NCBI GenBank assembly: GCA_045637805.1
Contig: JAZUAE010000009.1
Span: 1-41,146, forward strand
Source of the DNA: CAKVLG01 sp045637805
Lineage (GTDB): Bacteria; Bacillota; Clostridia; Christensenellales; UBA1242
Direction of reading: 5' to 3'
Length of the DNA: 41,146 nt
Part shown: positions 35,157 to 41,146 of the stretch, piece by piece
How positions within the stretch are numbered: position 1 is the stretch's first letter
Layout: every line of letters begins with the position of its first letter
Translations under genes and position numbers: made by a program
The notes under the pieces: generated by a model
Seen by the model: only the letters and a program-made list of their open reading frames with translations
What the model was told of the DNA's origin: nothing
Database searches by the model: none

Positions 35157-35681
35157 ATGAAAAATATTGATACAAACAAGATATTCAAAACAAAAATAAG
35201 AATATATTATCCACATTTTTTAGAGGAATTAAAAGACTATTATGAAAGACATAATTTTCGTAATAGAAATGAATTCTTTCTTTATTTATTGAGAGAAGGA
35301 TTAACATCGTCTCAAAAACTTGATGAAGATGCTGAATATTATTACAAGCATTCATTGGACTTGCACGAAAGAATTACAAAAATGGAAAACAATATTAAAA
35401 ATTTAGGCAATCTTTATTATGAGTATGAACGAGATTTCCATACTAAATTATCTGAAAATCAGGCATTGTTACTTAGATTATATAGTGCATTTTTTAGAGT
35501 TCATAATAATATTGATAGGGACCTTTATGACAAAGGAGTTTTTGATGTTGTTCCAGCACATATGAAAATTAAAAGACATAATATTGAAAATTTTTTCAAA
35601 GAGAGATATGGTATTAACAAAATGCAGGAAGTTGACTTGTTTCAAGATGAAGATGATGAAAAAGACGAAGATATAGACTAA
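35157..35681 (+). CDS. Hypothetical protein of the element
   Basis: 174 aa, unrecognised. The start KIFKTKIRIYYPHFLEELKDYYERHNFRNRNEFFLYLLREGL looks like a ribbon-helix-helix DNA-binding fold by pattern (a beta strand, then two helices with RNEFFLYLLREGL), similar to accessory mobilisation proteins. A coiled middle and a strongly acidic tail (DEDDEKDEDID) follow. AAGGAG precedes the ATG. It lies between the sigma-like gene and the excisionase, the place where small regulatory or MobC-like proteins are found. No relaxase accompanies it. Confidence 0.5.
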   Translation: MKNIDTNKIFKTKIRIYYPHFLEELKDYYERHNFRNRNEFFLYLLREGLTSSQKLDEDAEYYYKHSLDLHERITKMENNIKNLGNLYYEYERDFHTKLSENQALLLRLYSAFFRVHNNIDRDLYDKGVFDVVPAHMKIKRHNIENFFKERYGINKMQEVDLFQDEDDEKDEDID

Positions 35682-35842
35682 TTTTATAGTAAGCAGGATA
35701 AGGATTGGGGCAAATTTATCTTTCAAACCCATAAAATCCCTTAAAAATCAATAGATTTTTGGGACAAATGAGTTTTTACAAAAGATTCAAATTTGCATCC
35801 ATCCCCTTATTGCGACAAACGTGAAACCCGTTTTCGCTTTTA

Positions 35843-35858
35843 TGATGGTAAACCATCA
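35843..35858. promoter_or_regulatory. 16-nt dyad upstream of the excisionase gene
   Basis: TGATGGT-AA-ACCATCA, perfect. The 254-nt gap 35682-35935 also contains a second short inverted TTGC...GCAA (35866-35880 region) and a mini-ORF (below). Confidence 0.45.
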
Positions 35859-35915
35859 CTTTTACATTGCTCGATGCAAGTAAATTTTAGAATTTATAGA
35901 AAGGAGAATGTAACT

Positions 35916-35930
35916 ATGAAGGAGAAATAA
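35916..35930 (+). other. Four-codon mini-ORF carrying the excisionase SD
   Basis: ATG AAG GAG AAA TAA with its own SD (AAAGGAG at 35900-35906). The AAGGAG inside it is the SD for the excisionase ATG at 35936, so ribosomes on the mini-ORF would cover that SD or hand over to it. Confidence 0.5.
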
Positions 35931-35935
35931 TTGTA

Positions 35936-36187
35936 ATGTTAAAACAAGAAGATTTACAAGCAGAAATGTTAATTTCTGCAGAAGCTAAAAGACTTGCAGA
36001 TAGATATAACAAAGATTATTTAGACTGTGAGGATTTAATGAAAATTACAGGTCTTGGCAAAGGCAATGTAAGAACACTTATGAATAGATATGATTTCCCA
36101 ACCACCAATGTCGGCAAGCGCAAAGTTATTAGTGTTATGGCATTTGCAAGATGGGCTTACTTTCAAGACAACAGGAGGAAAAACTAA
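35936..36187 (+). CDS. Excisionase-like helix-turn-helix protein
   Basis: 83-aa winged-helix/MerR-type DNA-binding protein. DLMKITGLGKGNVRTLMNRYDFPTTNVGKRKVISVMAFARWA is the typical layout of AlpA/Xis-like proteins, with helix-turn-helix and wing and a conserved end (GKRKV...AFARW). Its TAA overlaps the ATG of the integrase (TAATG), so it is coupled with it, the normal Xis-Int layout. It should bend DNA at the arm sites and direct excision. Confidence 0.85.
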   Translation: MLKQEDLQAEMLISAEAKRLADRYNKDYLDCEDLMKITGLGKGNVRTLMNRYDFPTTNVGKRKVISVMAFARWAYFQDNRRKN

Positions 36188-37638
36188 TGGCTAAGAAAAG
36201 AAAGAATTCTAGACGAGCAAATGGTGAAGGAAGCATTGTTCAAAGAAAAGATGGTCGTTGGTGTGGAGTTGTAACTCTTGGATATAAACCCGATGGCAAG
36301 ATAAATAGAAAGTCAGTTTATGGACATTCACAAGCAGAAGTTTTAGAGAAAATGAGTGTGCTAAAACATAGACTTGTAACTGGTCCACAAGTATCTTCAA
36401 CGACAGCTTTGGTTGGTGAAACTATGAAAAATTGGTTAAGAATTTTTAAAAAACCAATGGTATCATCTCGCACATTTGAAAGTAATATTAGAACATTTAA
36501 AAACCACATTCTTCCAGCGATTGGAAATATGAAAATTAATGAAGTTAACACAAACATTGTTCAAGCGATTTTGACAAAATCGTTGCAAGACCACAAAGGT
36601 AGGTCTAACACACCAAAGAGAATAAAGTTTTTGTTAAATCAATTTTATGAGCACTTGATTGAACAAGGTCTTGCCTATGATAATCCCACCCTAAAATGTA
36701 AAGTGAGCAATAGATATAAAAAGACATACATTGATAGCAAAGGTCAACACAAAAATAATGAAAACTATAAAGCTATTCCTGTTGCTGAAAGAGCAAGATT
36801 TATTCGAGCACTTGATGATGGTCCAGATATTATTAAACCACTTTCACTTGTTATGATGTTGGCTTCGCTTCGTATTGGTGAAGCTCTTGCTTTGAAATGG
36901 GAAAATATAGATTTTGAAAAAGGTGCTTTGTTTGTTGAGCAAGGTTTGACCGAAGATGTTGAGTTTGATAATGACCTTAATATTATCGGGAGAAAGAACA
37001 TTATCTCAAGCACTAAAACGACTTGCAGCAAAAGAGCGATTAAAATGCCACAACTTGTAATTGATGCTTTGCTACAATGGCGAAAAATACAATGGTGCAA
37101 AGAACAAGTTAAAGGTAAAACCTTAACCAAGTCCACAAACCTAGTGTTTTGCAACGATGATGGCTCGATACGCAGTTATGACGCAACTCGTCGAGTATTT
37201 GATAGGTTTGCTAAGAAACACGGGTTTAGGCAAGAATTTGGGCTTCATTGCCACATGTTAAGACAAACATTTTCAAACATGCAAATTGAGAATAAAAGAA
37301 ATATTAAAGATGTTCAGCATTTGCTTGGGCATAAAGACGCAAAGACTACCCAATTGCACTACAACTCAGTAATCGACCAAGAACTTGACTACGAAGGTGC
37401 AGAACTGTTGGATAGTCTTTTTAACGACACAACACTATATGATAGCGAAGAACATATTAAAAAAGATGTTCCCGCCTACCACCTAGACAATAACACCTTT
37501 AACAATGAAACAATCGAACAAAAACCAATAACATACGAAGAAATGACCGATGATGAACTAGATAAACAATATGAAGAACTTAAACTCCAGAGAGAAGAAC
37601 GAAGAAGACGCAGAAAAGAAAAAGATTTTGAGATGTAA
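36187..37638 (+). CDS. Tyrosine recombinase 2, integrase of the element
   Basis: 483 aa. The N-terminal arm-binding domain (RRANGEGSIVQRKDGRWCGVVTLGY, residues 9-33) is the AP2-like type of Tn916 Int. A SAM-like core-binding domain follows (about 75-175). Catalytic residues: R229 (SLRIGEALALKW), K277, H356-x2-R359 (HMLRQTF), H382 (LGHKD) and Y392 (LHYNS). An acidic/basic charged tail follows (EERRRRRKEK). The start is the ATG at 36187, with AGGAGG just before it; the frame is open to 36151. It is coupled to the excisionase. It is the best candidate for the enzyme acting on the tRNA-Thr att sites because the arm repeats lie at both ends. Confidence 0.92.
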   Translation: MAKKRKNSRRANGEGSIVQRKDGRWCGVVTLGYKPDGKINRKSVYGHSQAEVLEKMSVLKHRLVTGPQVSSTTALVGETMKNWLRIFKKPMVSSRTFESNIRTFKNHILPAIGNMKINEVNTNIVQAILTKSLQDHKGRSNTPKRIKFLLNQFYEHLIEQGLAYDNPTLKCKVSNRYKKTYIDSKGQHKNNENYKAIPVAERARFIRALDDGPDIIKPLSLVMMLASLRIGEALALKWENIDFEKGALFVEQGLTEDVEFDNDLNIIGRKNIISSTKTTCSKRAIKMPQLVIDALLQWRKIQWCKEQVKGKTLTKSTNLVFCNDDGSIRSYDATRRVFDRFAKKHGFRQEFGLHCHMLRQTFSNMQIENKRNIKDVQHLLGHKDAKTTQLHYNSVIDQELDYEGAELLDSLFNDTTLYDSEEHIKKDVPAYHLDNNTFNNETIEQKPITYEEMTDDELDKQYEELKLQREERRRRRKEKDFEM

Positions 37639-37667
37639 TAGTTAATCTTGTAAAATATGTTGCCTTA

Positions 37668-37676
37668 TGTTATAAT
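37668..37676 (+). promoter_or_regulatory. Extended -10 promoter for the PD-(D/E)xK gene
   Basis: TGT-TATAAT with -10 at 37671-37676, followed by the SD GCAGAGG and ATG at 37693. No clear -35 box. Confidence 0.5.
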
Positions 37677-37692
37677 ATGGCAGAGGTAAATT

Positions 37693-39141
37693 ATGAAAAT
37701 AAGCAAAATTTTAGGAATAAAAAAATCTCAAGCAGAGTTGGATTTTTTTGATTACGAAACCACGAGAGATAATTACAAGTTTATAGATCCTTATTATATC
37801 TCCAAACAAGAAGATTCGTTTTTATGCGAGTGTAATGAATATATCGTTTCCTTTTTCAATAAGTTTATTTCCTTATTAAAGAAAGGAAAAGACTTAGAAG
37901 CCTACGAGTTATTTAAACACTTGTCAGAAGTTAATGAAATTTGTTTAGGTATGAGTAAAGGAAAGCCAAGCGGTAAAGGGATTGGTAAAATAGACACTGA
38001 AAACATATTTAAGGCAATAAAAAAATCTAAAGCTTATGAACTAGGTGTTGCAAAAACAATTGAGGATGTTAGAATTTTTATTCCAGGTATTGATAAAGAT
38101 AAAATTTCAGATATGGTTGCAAATATTATAAAAGAACCATTGTTAAAATACACACAACAGCAATGCCATTTGTATGGTTTTTCTTTAAGTAAAGAAGAAA
38201 CTGGTTATTATTGGGACAAAAAAGATTGGGTCAGAGGACATGCTGACATGATATGTCATAAAGGGAATAAATATTTATTATACCCTAGAAATTTAGTAAC
38301 ATCATCTAAGTGGTTTTCATCGCAAGAATTTTTTACAAAGTATATTCTTGAGTATTATAGGAATAAATTTTTAGAAGAAGATGCTTCTATTGTTAACTAC
38401 AAATATGATAAAGATGGTAAGGTTGTTGAAAAGTCTCTATCAAAAGATGATGTAGAACAATATTTAAAAAAAGATAATACTTTAGATAAACAATGGATTG
38501 AAAAATTTGCCATTGACCACCCTGATATATATAATGACTTTAAGCAAAAAGCAATCATTAAGTTAAAATTAAAGGAAAGCGAAGTTGAAAAAGTTTTAAA
38601 CGATAATGATTTAATCGATTATCTTATCTCAGAATTTGATAATATTAAACCAGGAAACGATGATTCAAAAAAATACCAAATTTTTATTTGTGGAGTACTT
38701 GAGTTACTATTTTATCCAAATATTGCACATCCAGTAATTGAAAATGAAATTCATGAAGGTAGAAAAAGAATAGATATTAATTTTAACAATATATCTAATA
38801 ATGGCTTTTTCTTTCAATTGGGTACTATTTATGATATACCTTGTAGTAATATAATTATTGAATGTAAAAACTATTCAAAGGATATATCAAATCCCGAATT
38901 GGACCAAATTGCTGGAAGATTTTCATCAAGAAGAGGTAAATTTGGAATCATTTGTTGTCGGTCATTAAACAATAAGGAATTGTTTGAAAAACGAGAAATA
39001 GATACTTACCGTGATGATAGGGGTTTAATCTTTAATTTAACAGATGAAGATTTTAAATTTATGTTAACGATAAAGAAAGATAATAAAGATCCGGAAACAT
39101 ATTTGACAGAAAAATATTTCAGAATTGTAAATCAATCATAA
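37693..39141 (+). CDS. PD-(D/E)xK nuclease-like protein
   Basis: 482 aa. The C-terminal third has the restriction-nuclease core: E355 (HEGRKRIDINF, with D361), then E390-C-K392 in IIIECKNYSKD and Q405 in LDQIAGRF. The N-terminal 320 residues (starting ILGIKKSQAELDFFDYETT, then DNYKFIDPYYI) match no family I can name; they may be a sensor or DNA-binding part. There is no neighbouring methyltransferase or ATPase, so it may act alone as a single-gene defence effector or restrict foreign DNA using methylation marks made by module 1 or 2. It has its own promoter and terminator and sits between the integrase and the right att, a common cargo place. Confidence 0.65.
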   Translation: MKISKILGIKKSQAELDFFDYETTRDNYKFIDPYYISKQEDSFLCECNEYIVSFFNKFISLLKKGKDLEAYELFKHLSEVNEICLGMSKGKPSGKGIGKIDTENIFKAIKKSKAYELGVAKTIEDVRIFIPGIDKDKISDMVANIIKEPLLKYTQQQCHLYGFSLSKEETGYYWDKKDWVRGHADMICHKGNKYLLYPRNLVTSSKWFSSQEFFTKYILEYYRNKFLEEDASIVNYKYDKDGKVVEKSLSKDDVEQYLKKDNTLDKQWIEKFAIDHPDIYNDFKQKAIIKLKLKESEVEKVLNDNDLIDYLISEFDNIKPGNDDSKKYQIFICGVLELLFYPNIAHPVIENEIHEGRKRIDINFNNISNNGFFFQLGTIYDIPCSNIIIECKNYSKDISNPELDQIAGRFSSRRGKFGIICCRSLNNKELFEKREIDTYRDDRGLIFNLTDEDFKFMLTIKKDNKDPETYLTEKYFRIVNQS

Positions 39142-39185
39142 TTTATGTGCCTACGTGTACATAAAAGGGAGTTTTAGAAAACAGC

Positions 39186-39220
39186 GACCGACTTTTGAGA
39201 AACCAAAGGTCGGTCTTTTT
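39186..39220 (+). terminator. Terminator after the PD-(D/E)xK gene
   Basis: GACCGAC-TTTTGAGAAACCAAA-GGTCGGTC followed by TTTTT: a strong GC stem. Confidence 0.85.
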
Positions 39221-39268
39221 CTTGCAAAATTTGCTAAATTATATGAAATAAATGTTGTACTACAAATT

Positions 39269-39390
39269 TGACAACAAACAGGGTGATTTTAGGTGGTTTT
39301 TGATGGGGTTAGATGAATAATTTTTTAAGTTTAAATTTTGAGTTGGGTTCAAGAGCGAAGTTTAGTGAAAACTGTTGTCAATTGTTGTCA
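39269..39390. repeat. Arm-type integrase-binding repeats, right cluster
   Basis: TGACAACAA (39269-39277), TGTTGTCA (39373-39380) and TTGTTGTCA (39382-39390). TGATTTTAGGTGG (39284-39296) is the inverted copy of 25581-25593. The arrangement is the mirror image of the left cluster. Confidence 0.65.
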
Positions 39391-39434
39391 AAAATGCAAA
39401 ATAGTTCGATTCTCGTCCAATTTTTAAACAATGA

Positions 39435-39460
39435 AAAAACCCTTATAAAATAAGGGTTTT
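39435..39460. terminator. Terminator downstream of the right tRNA fragment
   Basis: AAAACCCTTAT-AAA-ATAAGGGTTTT. On the minus strand it follows the tRNA 3' end directly, so the element supplies a tRNA 3' half together with its terminator. Confidence 0.75.
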
Positions 39461-39463
39461 CTA

Positions 39464-39508
39464 TGGAGCTGTTACCGGGATTCGAACCCGGGACCTCCAC
39501 CTTACCAA
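39464..39508 (-). other. tRNA-Thr(GGU) 3' half, right att site
   Basis: Minus strand: anticodon loop TTGGTAA, stem GGTGG, T-arm CCGGG-TTCGAAT-CCCGG, acceptor 3' strand TAACAGC, T and CCA (39466-39464). 38 of the 45 nt are identical to the left fragment, including the last 12. The T-stem differences are compensated, so each fragment could form a sound tRNA half. Upstream on the minus strand (39509 onward) there is no tRNA 5' half. Confidence 0.85.
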
Positions 39509-39563
39509 TAAAATATTATATCAAAAATTACTTTTGAATACTAAAATTACACTATTAATTCTA

Positions 39564-39615
39564 GTAACTTTTGTAAGTTTTGTGATTTGTTTTGTAACTT
39601 GTGTAACTTTTGTAA
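39564..39615. repeat. Iteron-like repeats upstream of rep
   Basis: A tandem series of about 9-nt units on the theme GTAACTTTT/GTAAGTTTT/GTAACTTGT. The 13-mer GTAACTTTTGTAA occurs at 39564-39576 and 39603-39615. A hairpin ATACAA-ATACTCCAC-TTGTAT is at 39693-39713. The whole 39509-39849 gap has no convincing gene; these features suggest a replication origin. Confidence 0.5.
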
Positions 39616-39849
39616 AACTGAAAATTCTAATAATTTGTTTAAGTTTTGAAAAAATTTATTACACTAAGTTTTACACTTTTTCTTTATTGATAATACAAAT
39701 ACTCCACTTGTATCTTGATTTAATAATATCGTAATTATAGACAAAAGTCAAATAATTAGAAAACTATATAAATTTTTTAAAAGTGCTAAAAACTATAGCT
39801 AAATTTATTATAAAGCAAAAATAGTATAAAAGTACAAGGAGAAAGTTTT

Positions 39850-40674
39850 ATGTATAATAAAATTGATGAAAAAGAAGAAAGAGACTATAAAGTAACCATT
39901 TATGATGATGAACGATTAAGAGTTCAATATAACACTTATAACCCATTTGAAAATAGAACAATATTAAATTATGTTCAACCACCTAAAATTAGAAACTATG
40001 AATTCCCATATATGACAACTAAACAATATGCTAGACAACTAAAACAAGGCAGAAAGAAATGTGCTAACCTTAAGTTGAAAGCAGATAAATGTGTTTTCCT
40101 AACATTAACTACAAAAGAACTATTTTGTTGAGAGCAAATAAAAGTTAAGTTTGATTCATTTATAAGAAGTGTCAAAAGAAACTTTGGAAAGATATACTTT
40201 GTTCGAGCTTTTGAATCATTTGAAAAAGAAATACATTTTCATATCCACCTAATTATAATGTTTGAAAATGAGAAACCTATTAACTTTACTGAACAATGAG
40301 TACAAGACCACTGGAAACATGGTTTTAGTGATTTCCAATATGTTATAGAGCCATATGGTATTTTAGATTACATCACCAACTATAAAAAATCTAATGTTCA
40401 TTTAGAAGCAAATCATTTTACTAAATTCCCACAATTTGTAAAAATTATTACTAGAAGTCTTGATTTTCCAAAATCTAATGCAGTAGTAATTAATACTAAT
40501 GAGAATGGTGTTAAAGACTTATTAAAACACTATAATAGAAAATGTAAAAAACAAACTGGTCAAGATCTATTTTGCTATACCGATGGCCATTATTATATAG
40601 ATTACGATACTGGCGAATATGCTTATTGTCTTGATAATCAATACTACCATAAACCATTTATAGAGGAAAGTTAA
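39850..40674 (+). CDS. HUH replication initiator with TGA read as Trp
   Basis: Read with TGA as Trp this is one 274-aa frame (codons 94 and 150 are TGA at 40129-40131 and 40297-40299; W155 is TGG). With the standard code it ends after 93 codons. Rolling-circle Rep motifs lie on both sides of the TGAs: motif 1 CVFLTLT (81-87), HUH motif HFHIHLI (H131/H133) and motif 3 DYITNYKK (Y174/Y178), the last two separated by the second TGA. This order is that of HUH endonucleases of small plasmids and Microviridae- or plectrovirus-like phages. AAGGAG precedes the ATG. Either the element comes from a host with TGA=Trp (Mollicutes-type code) or the gene is a pseudogene with two stops; lack of any TAA, TAG or frameshift favours recoding. 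Confidence 0.7.
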
Positions 40675-40676
40675 AT

Positions 40677-40829
40677 ATGTTCTTAACAAAATCACACTTT
40701 TTAGCATGTCAAACTTTTAAACGAGATGACATAGAAATCAACGACACTATTAAAAAAATATTGCAAGATACTAGAGACCGATTAGAAGAACTTAACTATA
40801 AAGCAATTATAATAAGTATTATTAAGTAA
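40677..40829 (+). CDS. Possible 50-aa protein downstream of rep
   Basis: Starts 2 nt after the rep stop; the rep end contains GAGGAAAG, a usable SD. The product is hydrophilic (RDDIEINDTIKKILQDTRDR) with a hydrophobic end. No family recognised. It ends before a clear terminator, so it would be the last gene of the rep transcript. Confidence 0.5.
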   Translation: MFLTKSHFLACQTFKRDDIEINDTIKKILQDTRDRLEELNYKAIIISIIK

Positions 40830-40845
40830 TATATTTCATACTAAA

Positions 40846-40882
40846 AAACAAAACGAGCATTATTTCTATGCTCGTTTTTTAT
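40846..40882. terminator. Terminator after the rep operon
   Basis: AAAACGAGCAT-TATTTCT-ATGCTCGTTTTTTATTT: a good stem with T-run; it also faces the convergent BRCT gene. Confidence 0.88.
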
Positions 40883-41146
40883 TTATCTTACATTTGAAAA
40901 GAAATCTGCTTCTTTCATTATTTGAATATTGGCACCTTTCTCATTATACTCAATAGCTTTTTTAACTTTTGTCCCGTAAGTACCATTTGAATATGCTTGA
41001 CACTCACAATCTCCGATCATTAATATATCTGTTGATTTTTTTAGAGAAGAATCAATAATTCCACCTTTTTCAACTATATATTTCTGAACATCTGATTTTT
41101 GCCCAAAAGCAAAATTTCCACTTAAACAAACATGTTTATTATTAAC
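40883..41146 (-). CDS. BRCT-domain protein, C-terminal part
   Basis: The last 87 codons plus stop of a gene that continues beyond the window. It is one BRCT domain: VCLSGNF, the GGIIDSSL turn, TDILMIGD, GTKVKKAIEY, then IQIMKEADFF. The GTKxKKAxEYNxKGxNIxI pattern resembles the C-terminal BRCT of DnaQ-type 3'-5' exonuclease proteins of Bacillota rather than ligase, but the N-terminal domain is not visible. No in-frame TGA occurs and no Trp, so its genetic code cannot be judged. Confidence 0.75.
   Translation of the reverse strand, partial: VNNKHVCLSGNFAFGQKSDVQKYIVEKGGIIDSSLKKSTDILMIGDCECQAYSNGTYGTKVKKAIEYNEKGANIQIMKEADFFSNVR

Noticed and set aside
33216..37638. Conjugative element (ICE)
   Set aside because: No relaxase, coupling protein or VirB4-like ATPase is visible; integrase, excisionase and regulators only, so integrative island or mobilisable element at most.
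1..39508. TGA=Trp code for the whole genome
   Set aside because: TGA is a working stop at 9489-9491 (overlapping the rlmB start) and 29183-29185; the core genes use TGG for Trp. Only the rep gene needs recoding.
39534..39734. 66-aa hydrophobic frame before rep
   Set aside because: No SD, low-complexity Ile/Leu/Phe product arising from the iteron-like AT-rich repeats.
1..41146. CRISPR array, riboswitch or insertion sequence
   Set aside because: No regularly spaced repeats, no recognisable riboswitch core and no transposase frame or terminal repeats were seen; the repeats present are arm sites, hairpins A/B and iterons.

Overview
The window looks like part of the genome of an uncultured, low-GC Bacillota (Firmicutes), probably a gut Clostridia-type bacterium. 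The evidence is the low GC content, the rpoB-rpoC pair, the Clostridia-type order mini-RNase III - rlmB - sigH - dnaX - ybaB - recR, and a CwlD-like amidase. The host reads TGA as stop: the stop of the mini-RNase III gene (9489-9491) overlaps the rlmB start.

Bases 1-25,260 are chromosomal core. They hold rpoB and rpoC; an HD-domain hydrolase; a desulforedoxin-like 45-aa protein; a cell-wall amidase; the information-processing cluster mrnC-rlmB-sigH-dnaX-ybaB-recR; a small multidrug-export family membrane protein followed by an ABC exporter whose ATPase motifs have all decayed; a HEAEH-type putative metalloprotein; a Nudix hydrolase; oligoendopeptidase F; dapA; a cardiolipin synthase; a DUF2238-like membrane protein; and a transglutaminase-like protein with a small partner. 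Three genes have a good sigma-70 promoter whose -10 box ends 6-7 nt before the start codon and no Shine-Dalgarno, so they are probably leaderless.

Bases 25,370-39,508 (about 14.1 kb) are an integrative element in a tRNA-Thr(GGU) gene. Both ends carry a 45-nt tRNA 3' half beginning in the anticodon loop, and both ends carry inverted clusters of TTGTTGTCA-type arm sites. The cargo is mostly defence. Module 1 (25,828-30,140) is a C5-cytosine methyltransferase, a protein with two GHKL ATPase domains (MORC/Hsp90-like at the N-terminus, histidine-kinase-like at the C-terminus), and a response-regulator receiver joined to a HEPN-like RNase domain. Module 2 (30,187-32,855, minus strand) is an EcoRI-type adenine methyltransferase and a DUF262-HNH nuclease, with a SLOG-fold protein nearby. 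Module 3 (37,693-39,141) is a PD-(D/E)xK nuclease. The mobility genes are two tyrosine recombinases, an excisionase-like protein, a sigma-region-4-like protein and one unknown protein. No relaxase or conjugation gene is visible.

Bases 39,509-41,146 are a different, very AT-rich segment. It holds iteron-like repeats, an HUH-type rolling-circle replication initiator that reads through two TGA codons as Trp (one more Trp is TGG), a 50-aa ORF and the C-terminal BRCT domain of a gene that runs off the window. The tRNA 5' half is absent from the window, so this segment is either a second element stacked in the same tRNA gene or a chimeric assembly end.

The best candidate for an undescribed system is module 1: methyltransferase, ATPase/kinase sensor and receiver-HEPN in one tightly coupled operon, which suggests a phosphorelay-triggered RNase defence. 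The TGA-recoded Rep gene is the second most interesting item.
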